Of a DNA stretch of 6,793 nucleotides, positions 1-5,851 are shown one piece after another. The stretch comes from Halococcaceae archaeon (GTDB taxonomy: Archaea > Halobacteriota > Halobacteria > Halobacteriales > Halalkalicoccaceae). Both the position numbers and the translations under genes were made by a program. The notes under the pieces were generated by a model. That model was not told the origin of the DNA. It searched no databases and saw only the letters and a list, made by a program, of their open reading frames with translations. The stretch spans positions 1 to 6,793 of the forward strand of contig SKWB01000354.1 in NCBI GenBank assembly GCA_007129135.1, given 5' to 3'. Within the stretch, counting starts at the first letter, position 1. Every line of letters begins with the position of its first letter.

Positions 1-213
1 GCCGCCCCTGCCGAGCACGAGAGGGCGGCCCGCCGATACGGCTTGCGGGCATTCCTGCTGACCTGGGGCGAGCTGGATGGCTGGGCCGACCACTACGACC
101 CCGAGACGATCGGCCCCGCCCTGACCGATGCCCAGTGGGCGGACTTCGAAGCCACGGTGGACGCCACGGTCGCGTTCACCGACCGCGCCCGCGCCGCCCG
201 CGACGGCGGCTGA
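1..213 (+). CDS. C-terminal fragment of an unrecognised protein (5' end outside window)
   Basis: An open frame enters from the left edge and gives 70 residues before a TGA at 211-213. The peptide contains RAFLLTWGELDGWADHY in its first half and a charged Ala-rich helix-like end (TDRARAARDGG). It is acidic, with high GC at third positions, so it fits a real haloarchaeal gene end. I do not recognise a family and assign no function. All five Leu codons are CTG or TTG and none is CTC, whereas genes further right use CTC freely. This is weak evidence, from few codons, that the segment has a different history from its neighbours. A stem-loop follows the stop at once. The start lies outside the window, so total length and N-terminal domains are unknown. 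Confidence 0.5.
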   Translation, partial: AAPAEHERAARRYGLRAFLLTWGELDGWADHYDPETIGPALTDAQWADFEATVDATVAFTDRARAARDGG

Positions 214-229
214 CCAGCCAGGAGGCTGG
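214..229 (+). terminator. Small perfect stem-loop after the leftmost stop codon
   Basis: CCAGCC at 214-219 pairs perfectly with GGCTGG at 224-229 across a four-base AGGA loop, beginning at the base after the TGA. No T-run follows, so it is not a canonical archaeal terminator. It could act as an mRNA 3'-end hairpin. The rest of the 61-base gap up to 274 shows no recognisable element. Confidence 0.3.
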
Positions 230-274
230 GTGCGCACCTTGCCGCACCGCGCATCTACCCGGCAGAGGTGAGTG

Positions 275-976
275 TCATGGTTGCTGACCCTTCGGCTCGT
301 CGCAGGCGCCTGCGCCCTCCGGGACGGGCGTGTTCGCCTCGAACAGCAGGTAGCTCTCGCCGTCCTCCTCGAAGAACCAGGGATCCCGAAACGTGTAGAT
401 CATCCCCCGGGTCTGTTCGCTCGTCTCGTAGCGCTCGCCGTCGGGTGCGAGGATCACCTCGTGGCTCCACTGTCCCTCGATCCGGGGGCCGTTCTCACCG
501 ACCGTGATCCGGCCGCCGGTCGCCGCCGCGATCTGCTGGTCGTAGGTGAGGTCGTGTTCGCCGGCGTGACCTGCGGCGGTGTAGAAGACGGTCAGCTCGC
601 CGTCTTCGTACAGCGCGGAGCCGGCCCACTGGCGCGAGCCGAGGGCACCGCCGTCGAGCACCGGACCCAGGTCGCGCCACTCGCGGCCGTCGCGCGAGCC
701 GAACGCACGGATCTCGGCGACGTCGTGGCGCTTGCCGGGCAGGAGCTCGGAGGGCGCAGTCAGCGAGAGGACCACGCGCCAGCCGTCGATCGTGGCGATC
801 GATCCGTCCCGCTCCCTGCAGAGCCACGTGTCCCAGATGTGGACGTGCGGGGTCGGGTCCCGCTCGGGCGGGTAGATGATCGGCGCGACCGTCTCGGGGG
901 CTCGCTCGATCAGTCCGGCCTGCTCGCGCGACCAGCCGGAGGCCGCGCCGAAGCCGGGGGCGAACTCCTCGCTCAT
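275..976 (-). pseudogene. Truncated glycoside hydrolase family 68 enzyme (levansucrase/invertase-like)
   Basis: GH68 enzymes cleave sucrose and transfer fructose to water or to growing fructan. This 233-residue product shows their landmarks in order: WDTW (residues 48-51, nucleophile Asp49), QWAGSALYEDGELTVFYT (116-133), FRDP (196-199, transition-state Asp198) and YLLFEANT (209-216). It ends at QQP*, just after the FEANT motif. Family members are typically above 400 residues, and the acid/base Glu (in the ExER-type motif) lies in the missing part. No continuation of the family was found in the other two minus-strand frames between 214 and 283, so a simple frameshift does not explain the loss. 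The enzyme should be inactive. The start is taken at the ATG at 974-976 because a TATA-like element sits about 27 bases upstream; an in-frame ATG at 1042 would add 22 residues unlike the family. There is no signal peptide. It is divergent from the MoaD-like gene. Confidence 0.85.
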
Positions 977-999
977 ACCCGAACGACTCGGTCGGGGGT

Positions 1000-1005
1000 G
1001 TAAAA
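1000..1005 (-). promoter_or_regulatory. TATA-like box of the GH68 gene
   Basis: On the minus strand this reads TTTTAC within cgTTTTACac. Its centre is about 27 bases before the ATG at 976, the spacing expected for a leaderless archaeal transcript. The promoter thus appears intact although the gene is truncated. Confidence 0.5.
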
Positions 1006-1028
1006 CGTCGCGTTCTTCGGCGACCGAC

Positions 1029-1034
1029 TTTAGA
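1029..1034 (+). promoter_or_regulatory. TATA-like box of the MoaD/SAMP3-like operon
   Basis: TTTAGA lies about 25 bases (centre to A of ATG) before the start codon at 1057, and no Shine-Dalgarno sequence lies between them. This fits leaderless transcription of the three-gene cluster. It is back to back with the GH68 promoter in an 80-base intergenic region. Confidence 0.55.
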
Positions 1035-1056
1035 CCTCGCACCCCGTGGGTGGGGT

Positions 1057-1341
1057 ATGAACCTCGAACTCCGGTTCTTCGCGACCTTCCGCGAGGCAGT
1101 CGGCCAGAAGACGATCGAGCGCGAGTACGACGACGGCGCGACCGTCGGCGACGTGCTCGCCGAACTCGAGGCGGAGTTCGACGGACTGGAGGGACAGCTC
1201 CTCGAGGACGGCGCGATCAGACCGCAGCTCTCGGTCCTCAAGAACGGTCGGGACGTGACCCACGCGAACGGCCCCGAGACCGATCTGACGGGGGAGGACA
1301 CCCTCTCGGTCTTCCCCCCCGTCGCCGGTGGCGAGCGATGA
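1057..1341 (+). CDS. MoaD/SAMP3-like ubiquitin-fold sulfur carrier or protein modifier
   Basis: The 94-residue product has the archaeal MoaD pattern: a first strand LELRFFATFREAVGQ (3-17), ATVGDVLAELEAEFDGLE (28-45), SVLKNGRD (59-66) and the end SVFPPVAGG (84-92). It resembles Haloferax volcanii SAMP3 from memory; no alignment was run. Family members are activated by the E1-like enzyme UbaA at the C-terminal Gly-Gly. They then carry sulfur for molybdopterin synthesis or are joined to lysines of target proteins. Here two residues, Glu-Arg, follow the diglycine, so either trimming is needed or thiocarboxylate formation and conjugation are blocked. The start is supported by the TATA-like box at 1029-1034. 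The stop overlaps the next start in an ATGA arrangement (1338-1341), which implies co-translation. The choice between MoaD and SAMP roles cannot be made from sequence. Confidence 0.88.
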   Translation: MNLELRFFATFREAVGQKTIEREYDDGATVGDVLAELEAEFDGLEGQLLEDGAIRPQLSVLKNGRDVTHANGPETDLTGEDTLSVFPPVAGGER

Positions 1342-1598
1342 CCGAGCGGAGAGAGCGCTCCTTCCGGGGGATCAGCCAGCGCCTGGCGCGCCACTATCTG
1401 GAGAACCTCGGCGGCGAGACCGAGAGCGACGACCACGTCGTCGCGGCGGAGTGGGAGGCACGGCTCTCCTCGGAGACGGTGTCGGTCGGTCCGTCGCTCA
1501 CGCTCACCGAGGTGACGGTGGTCTTCGAGGGCGCGCCCGAGACGCTCGACGGGCTGATCGACGACTTCGCCCAGAAGGCGATGCGCGCGGGTGGGTGA
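1338..1598 (+). CDS. Small conserved-looking protein ending in Gly-Gly, coupled to the MoaD-like gene
   Basis: This 86-residue protein starts at an ATG overlapping the previous stop. A longer in-frame reading upstream exists, but it would run through the MoaD-like gene in another frame and is rejected. The N-terminus is basic (MTERRERSFRGISQRLARHY). The middle looks like beta strands (HVVAAEWEARLSSETVSVG, then LTLTEVTVVFEG), followed by a helix (TLDGLIDDFAQKAMRAGG) ending exactly in Gly-Gly. It may match the separate C-terminal domain found fused behind MoaD in some bacterial MoaD-related proteins (DUF1952 type, as in Thermus), here as a stand-alone gene; this is a tentative memory-based guess. 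Position and overlap suggest it works with the MoaD-like protein. The terminal diglycine on a protein without an obvious ubiquitin fold is unusual. Confidence 0.75.
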   Translation: MTERRERSFRGISQRLARHYLENLGGETESDDHVVAAEWEARLSSETVSVGPSLTLTEVTVVFEGAPETLDGLIDDFAQKAMRAGG

Positions 1599-1963
1599 TG
1601 GGTGACGCCGACGTCGGCCCCATCGAGGGGCAGGTGCTCCTGCTCGCCGCGGCGAAGGCGAGCGTCCCCGGTGAGCGCCTCCCGCCGCTCGTCCGCCGTG
1701 TCGAGGAGCATCTCTCCGGGGAGCTGCCCGAGTACCGTCGGCGCTACGAACTCGCCTGCGAGACCGACGACTGCGCCTGTTTCTTCGTCGAGACCGGCCA
1801 CTGGGAGGACCTAGGGACGGCTCTCTCGTTCGATCGACGCGAGACCGACGCGGTCAGGCGGGCACACACCGAACAGCTCCGGCGGATCGGCTCGCGCCTC
1901 GACCGCAGGGCGGAGTTCGAGGCAGCCCTCGACATCAGGGAGCCGCTTCTGATCGGGCTGTAG
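1598..1963 (+). CDS. Hypothetical protein with a Cys-x4-Cys-x-Cys cluster, third gene of the MoaD-like operon
   Basis: The ATG at 1598 shares its first base with the previous TGA (TGATG), giving a 121-residue soluble acidic protein. It looks mostly helical: GQVLLLAAAKASVPGERLPPL (11-31), then HLSGELPEYRRRYELACE (38-55). A Cys cluster follows at C54, C59 and C61 (CETDDCAC), then a long charged helix (ETDAVRRAHTEQLRRIGSRLDRR, 82-104). I do not recognise a Pfam family. The tight coupling suggests a role with the sulfur carrier upstream, and the cysteines could bind a metal or take part in thiol chemistry; both are inferences. Its 3' end overlaps the convergent aminotransferase gene by 29 bases (1935-1963). 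No terminator-like T-run follows. Confidence 0.75.
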   Translation: MGDADVGPIEGQVLLLAAAKASVPGERLPPLVRRVEEHLSGELPEYRRRYELACETDDCACFFVETGHWEDLGTALSFDRRETDAVRRAHTEQLRRIGSRLDRRAEFEAALDIREPLLIGL

Positions 1964-3356
1964 CCTCGATCGCCTCGCAGATCACGTCGAGGCCGGTCTC
2001 GGCCTGCTCGTGGGTCATCACGAGCGGCGGCAGGAGCCTGAGCACCTCGTCGTTCCGGCCCGCCGTCCAGACGAGCACGCCCCGTTCGTAACAGTCCTTT
2101 CGAATCGCCTTCACCGTCTCCGGGTCGGGTTCGCCCTCCTCCGTCGCGAACTCCGCGCCGATCAGCAGCCCCTTTCCGCGGACCTCGATCAGCCCCGGCA
2201 CGCCCTGCCCGGCCTCGCGGAGCCGCGAGCGGACGTACTCGCCGAGCTCTCTGGCGTGAGCGAGCAGGCCGTGGGCCTCGATGTACTCGATCGCTCTCAC
2301 CCCGCCGACCATCGCGGGGACGTTCCCCCTGAACGTGCCGACGTGGCCGCCGGGTCCCCAGGTGTCGAGCTCCTCGTGGTAGGCGAGCGCGCCCAGCGGG
2401 AGTCCGGCACCCCCGATCCCCTTCGCCAGCGGCATCGCGTCGGGGGTGACGTCCCAGTGGTCCGAGGCGAACCACTCGCCGGTACGCCCGAAGCCGACCT
2501 GGATCTCGTCGGCGATGAGGGGGATCCCGTTGTCGTCGGCGATCTCCCTGAGTCCGGGGAGAAAGCCCTCCGGGGGGACGACGACGCCGCCTTCACCCTG
2601 GATCGGCTCGACCCAGATCCCCGCCGGGTTCGCGAGCCCCCCGTAGGGGTCCTCGATCGCCGTGCGCACGGCTTCGAGCGCCCTCGCACAGCTCATCTCG
2701 CCACAGCAGTCCTCGCTGGGACAGACCGCCCGCGCGTCGCCACCGCCTCGCTCCCGCACCGGATAGGGGTAGGGGACGTGGACGACGTCCGGGAGCAAGG
2801 GCGTGTAGTTCTCCTTGTACTTCACCCCGCCCGTGAGGCTCATCGCGCCGGAAGTGCCGCCGTGGTAGGCCCCGTGGAAGGCGAGGAGGCCCCGTCCGCC
2901 GGTGTTCGCCTTCGCGAGCTTGATCGACGCTTCGATCGCGTCGCTCCCGCTCGGCCCGCCGAAGACCACCCGATTCCGCCCGCGCAGTCCTGCGGGTAAG
3001 ATCCGGTCGAGCGTCTCGATGAACTCGATCCGCGCCTCGGTCGGGAAGTCGATCGTGTGGACGAGCCTGTCGGTCTGCTCGCGGACCCCCTCCAGCACGT
3101 AGGGGTTCGAGTGGCCCACGTTGAGCACGCCGATGCCCGCGAAGAAGTCGAGGAAGACGTTGCCGTCGACGTCGCGGACGGTCGCGCCCCGGGCCTCGTC
3201 GGGAACGAGCGGGATCGCCCGCGGGTAGGCGACCGCGTTCGAGTCGATCTCGCGCTGACGGTCGAGTAGCTTCTGTGCCCGCGGTCCGGGAAACGGCGTC
3301 TCGACGTGCGGCGCCTCGTCGATGTGGAGTTCGTCTATCGGCGGCCCTGTAGCCAT
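1935..3356 (-). CDS. Class III PLP aminotransferase, diaminobutyrate/GABA type
   Basis: This 473-residue enzyme has a full set of fold-type I class III motifs. They are LDFFAGIGVLNVGHSNP (69-85), the phosphate-binding loop GPSGSDA (134-140), FHGAYHGGT (160-168) with an aromatic that stacks on the cofactor, VEPIQGEGG (249-257), ADEIQVGFGRTG (282-293) with Asp283 for the pyridine nitrogen, AKG (311-313) with Lys312 for the Schiff base, and TFRGN (341-345). GPSGSDA in place of the commoner SGTEA, and AMSLTG, favour the 2,4-diaminobutyrate/4-aminobutyrate branch over acetylornithine aminotransferase. Related archaeal enzymes include ornithine aminotransferases and amino-acid racemases, so the substrate is open. 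A Cys-rich stretch (C212, C217, C218, C223) lies between the domains. It is cytoplasmic. The start at 3356 is supported by a TATA-like box 25 bases upstream. It is not in an operon with neighbours. Confidence 0.9.
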   Translation of the reverse strand: MATGPPIDELHIDEAPHVETPFPGPRAQKLLDRQREIDSNAVAYPRAIPLVPDEARGATVRDVDGNVFLDFFAGIGVLNVGHSNPYVLEGVREQTDRLVHTIDFPTEARIEFIETLDRILPAGLRGRNRVVFGGPSGSDAIEASIKLAKANTGGRGLLAFHGAYHGGTSGAMSLTGGVKYKENYTPLLPDVVHVPYPYPVRERGGGDARAVCPSEDCCGEMSCARALEAVRTAIEDPYGGLANPAGIWVEPIQGEGGVVVPPEGFLPGLREIADDNGIPLIADEIQVGFGRTGEWFASDHWDVTPDAMPLAKGIGGAGLPLGALAYHEELDTWGPGGHVGTFRGNVPAMVGGVRAIEYIEAHGLLAHARELGEYVRSRLREAGQGVPGLIEVRGKGLLIGAEFATEEGEPDPETVKAIRKDCYERGVLVWTAGRNDEVLRLLPPLVMTHEQAETGLDVICEAIEATARSEAAP

Positions 3357-3377
3357 GGCGCTCGTTCGCAGCCCGTC

Positions 3378-3383
3378 GTATAG
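3378..3383 (-). promoter_or_regulatory. TATA-like box of the aminotransferase gene
   Basis: On the minus strand this reads CTATAC, centred about 25 bases before the ATG at 3356 and with no Shine-Dalgarno between. That fits a leaderless transcript. It lies in the short divergent region shared with the helicase gene. Confidence 0.5.
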
Positions 3384-3430
3384 GCGTTTGCGCCGGTCGA
3401 GTAGAAAGCCGTTTGTCGCTCAGGCGGGTA

Positions 3431-3435
3431 GGAGG
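3431..3435 (+). promoter_or_regulatory. Possible ribosome binding site for the XPB helicase start
   Basis: GGAGG matches the core that pairs with the haloarchaeal 16S 3' end, but only three bases separate it from the GTG at 3439, which is shorter than usual. An AT-richer GTAGAAA at 3401-3407 could serve as the TATA element, giving a very short leader. Both assignments are tentative. Confidence 0.3.
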
Positions 3436-3438
3436 GGC

Positions 3439-5352
3439 GTGAGCGAGGACCTCTCCGTCGACGACTTCCACGACGCCCTCCAGGCGCTCCGAACGCCCGT
3501 CGCGACCGCGAGCGAGGTCGCCCGCGCGGTCGGCTGTACGCAGGAGGAGGCCGACCGCGCGCTCTCGACACTGGTCGAAGCGGGTCGGGTCGGCCGCCGC
3601 GGGGTCGAGACCGATCCCGTCGTCTTCTACCCCGTCGCCTGGGACTCGCAGGTCGAGCGCGAACGCGTCGTCGTCTTCCCCGAGCGTCGCGAGGTGGTCG
3701 TCTCCCACCCGACGCAGTTCACCCGGGCACGGCTGGCCGGCTTCGCCTACCTCGTCGACCGGAACCGGTCGGGCGACTACCTCTACCGGATCAGGGAGGA
3801 GGACGTCTGGGGGACGCCACACGACGACGTCGAGTCGCTCCTCTCCACCGTCCGCGACGTCCTCGGCGGGCGATCTCCCCACTTAGAGGAGTGGATCGAG
3901 CGGCAGTACAGACGCGCCAGGCAGTTCACCCTCCGGACCCACGCGGACGGATACACGGTGCTGGAGGCCGACAGCGAGAGCCTGATGGGCAACGTCGCCC
4001 GGCGCGTGCTCGACGAGGAGCAGCTTCACGCGCCGATCTCCGACACCGAGAGCTGGGTTCGAGAGGGCTCCGAGGCCGAGATCAAACGGATCCTCTACGA
4101 GGAGGGCTACCCCGTCCGCGACGACCGGGAACTCGACCCCGGTGACGCACTCGATCTCACCCTCACGCTCCCGTTCAGGGAGTACCAGCGAGACTGGGTC
4201 GAGCGCTTCACCGAGAGCGGGTCGGGCGTACTCGTCGGTCCGCCCGGAAGCGGCAAGACCGTCGCCGCAATGGGCGCGATGGAGGCCGTCGGCGGCGAGA
4301 CGCTGATACTCGTCCCCTCGCGCGAACTCGCCGCCCAGTGGCGGACCGCGCTCTCCGAGCACACCTCGCTGAGCGAGGAGGAGATCGGCGAGTACCACGG
4401 CGGCGAGAAGGAGATCCGGCCGGTGACGATCGCTACCTACCAGACTGCGGGGATGGACAGACATCGGGGACTGTTCGACTCACGGCGGTGGGGGCTGATC
4501 GTCTACGACGAGGCCCACCACATCCCCGCGCCGATCTTCCGGACGAGCGCACAGTTGCAGTCGAAACACCGGCTCGGACTGACGGCGACCCCCGTCAGGG
4601 AGTCCGAGGACGAACGCGAGATCTTCACGCTGATCGGCCCGGCGATCGGGACCGACTGGTCGGCGCTGTTCGACGCCGGCTTCGTCGCGGAGCCGGAGGT
4701 CGAGATCCGCTACGTCCCGTTCGACGAGGCGGCCGAGGAGGCCTACGCGCGGGCGGAGGGCTACGAGAAGCGAAAGCTCGCCTCGGAGAACCCGGCGAAG
4801 CTCCCGGAGATCGAACGGATTCGCGAGGAACACGGAGCGGAGAAGGCGCTGATCTTCGTGGAGTGGCTGGACCAGGGCGAACGGTACGCAGAGGCGCTCG
4901 ACGTACCGTTCGTGAGCGGCGAGACCAGACACGCGAAACGCGAGCGCTACTTCTCGGAGTTCCGCACCGGGGTGAGAGAGACGCTGATCGTCTCCCGGAT
5001 CGGCGACGAGGGGATCGACCTCCCCGATGCGGAGGTGGCGATCGTCGCCTCCGGTCTCGGCGGATCGCGCAGACAGGGCTCACAGCGTGCCGGCCGGACG
5101 ATGCGGCCCGAAGGGACCGCCCGGATGTACGTCCTCGCGACACGGGGGACCACCGAGGAGACGTTCGCGCGCGACCAGCTCAGGCACCTGGAGTCGAAAG
5201 GCGTCCGCGTGCTCGAGGCGGACGCGGAGACGGTCGCCTCAGCCGGCGAGGTGGGTGAGGAGGTCGCTCTCGACGAGGACGTAGAGGCCGATGCAGACGA
5301 ACACGAGCGGGACGAGTCGGTCGGCGGCGTCGACGAGCCGCCGGACGGGTGA
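3439..5352 (+). CDS. rad25: XPB/Rad25-family DNA repair helicase (superfamily 2)
   Basis: XPB helicases open DNA in an ATP-driven reaction during nucleotide excision repair. From a GTG start the product is 637 residues. A winged-helix-like segment (about 8-55) and an XPB-type N-terminal region with GYPVRD (223-228) precede the motor. Helicase signatures are REYQRDW (247-253), Walker A GPPGSGKT (267-274), DEAH (357-360), LTATP (381-385), SRIGDEGIDLPDA (519-531) and motif VI QRAGRTMR (549-556). The stretch after LTATP (IGPAIGTDWSALFDAGFVAEPEV) matches the XPB order well. The RED loop position reads Arg-Glu-Ser (387-389). An ATG at 3322 would overlap the aminotransferase gene and add 39 unlikely residues, so GTG is preferred. 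Residues 601-637 form an acidic tail overlapping the convergent cadD-like gene. The nuclease partner Bax1 is not in the window. Confidence 0.9.
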   Translation: MSEDLSVDDFHDALQALRTPVATASEVARAVGCTQEEADRALSTLVEAGRVGRRGVETDPVVFYPVAWDSQVERERVVVFPERREVVVSHPTQFTRARLAGFAYLVDRNRSGDYLYRIREEDVWGTPHDDVESLLSTVRDVLGGRSPHLEEWIERQYRRARQFTLRTHADGYTVLEADSESLMGNVARRVLDEEQLHAPISDTESWVREGSEAEIKRILYEEGYPVRDDRELDPGDALDLTLTLPFREYQRDWVERFTESGSGVLVGPPGSGKTVAAMGAMEAVGGETLILVPSRELAAQWRTALSEHTSLSEEEIGEYHGGEKEIRPVTIATYQTAGMDRHRGLFDSRRWGLIVYDEAHHIPAPIFRTSAQLQSKHRLGLTATPVRESEDEREIFTLIGPAIGTDWSALFDAGFVAEPEVEIRYVPFDEAAEEAYARAEGYEKRKLASENPAKLPEIERIREEHGAEKALIFVEWLDQGERYAEALDVPFVSGETRHAKRERYFSEFRTGVRETLIVSRIGDEGIDLPDAEVAIVASGLGGSRRQGSQRAGRTMRPEGTARMYVLATRGTTEETFARDQLRHLESKGVRVLEADAETVASAGEVGEEVALDEDVEADADEHERDESVGGVDEPPDG

Positions 5353-5820
5353 GAGGCGAACGACTGCGACGGCCAGACCGACCCAGAGAACCGAGAGGAC
5401 GACCATCGCGGCGGAGACGACACCCGCCTCCGCCACGGAGAGCACGGCGAAGAGCGGCACGTAGACCGCGAGGTTGTCCGCACCGTTGGCGATCCCGACG
5501 GCAGCGACGACCGACACCTGTCCGCTTTCACGCTCGTTTTCCCCGTCGAACGGCAGCCCTCCTCCCTCGCGGTAGGCCGTGACCCCGACGGCGATCGGGA
5601 CGACTCCGAGCAGGCCGATCCACGGGCCGAGCGCCGCCTGTACGAGCGCCGCCAGCACGAGGCTCGTCCCGACCAGCACGGAGAACCCGATCACCTGACC
5701 GAGAAGGACGTGTGCCACCTGATACCGCCGCGAGAAGGCCGCCAGCGCGACCAGGTCGTCCAGGTTCGTGGTGACGAACCCGACGAGGGCGATGGCGAGG
5801 AGTGCGCTGGCGCTGGTCAT
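5239..5820 (-). CDS. cadD: CadD-family cadmium-resistance-type membrane transporter
   Basis: This 193-residue membrane protein has about six hydrophobic segments (roughly 5-25, 36-58, 64-82, 103-124, 130-155 and 168-186). It carries two signatures of the Cad family (LysE-like superfamily): TTNLDDLVALAAF near the N-terminus (17-29) and GIANGADNLAVYVPLFA in the middle (109-125). A charged loop (EGGGLPFDGENERESG, 85-100) divides two three-helix halves. Characterised bacterial members confer cadmium resistance by export, but many homologues have unproven substrates. Family length is close to 200 residues, so the gene looks complete. It lies 31 bases after the AOR gene on the same strand and could be co-transcribed, although a T-run lies in the gap. 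Its last 114 bases are antisense to the helicase tail. The gene symbol reflects family only. Confidence 0.85.
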   Translation of the reverse strand: MTSASALLAIALVGFVTTNLDDLVALAAFSRRYQVAHVLLGQVIGFSVLVGTSLVLAALVQAALGPWIGLLGVVPIAVGVTAYREGGGLPFDGENERESGQVSVVAAVGIANGADNLAVYVPLFAVLSVAEAGVVSAAMVVLSVLWVGLAVAVVRLSPVRRLVDAADRLVPLVFVCIGLYVLVESDLLTHLAG

Positions 5821-5824
5821 CGCG

Positions 5825-5829
5825 AAAAA
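5825..5829 (-). terminator. T-run between the AOR and cadD-like genes
   Basis: On the minus strand TTTTT (within GTATTTTTC) lies after the AOR stop and only a few bases before the cadD-like ATG at 5820. It could terminate the AOR transcript, since archaeal termination relies on T-runs. It sits too near the ATG to be a TATA box for a leaderless start there. It may also simply keep the start region unstructured. Confidence 0.3.
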
Positions 5830-5851
5830 TACGGAATCGAACCGGGGAGGA

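Noticed and set aside
214..274. tRNA-derived attachment site or small RNA in the gap beside the truncated gene
   Set aside because: Apart from one six-base-pair hairpin, no cloverleaf or tRNA 3'-end pattern could be seen.
272..1003. Long plus-strand open frame opposite the GH68 remnant
   Set aside because: It is antisense to a frame with clear GH68 motifs and its translation is low-complexity with no family features, which is typical of mirror frames in GC-rich DNA.
876..1337. Upstream extension of the 86-residue Gly-Gly-ending protein
   Set aside because: It would run through the GH68 promoter and the MoaD-like gene in another frame; the ATG at 1338 in an ATGA overlap is the natural start.
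2010..2999. 329-codon plus-strand open frame opposite the aminotransferase
   Set aside because: The opposite strand carries every class III aminotransferase motif, and this frame looks like an Arg/Pro-rich shadow.
2593..3882. 429-codon minus-strand open frame spanning the aminotransferase and helicase genes
   Set aside because: It is out of frame with one gene and antisense to the other, and shows only Arg/Asp/Gly-rich sequence.
4338..5258. 306-codon plus-strand open frame inside the helicase gene
   Set aside because: It is a second frame of the helicase, Arg/Gly/Asp-rich, while the helicase frame has the full set of superfamily 2 motifs.
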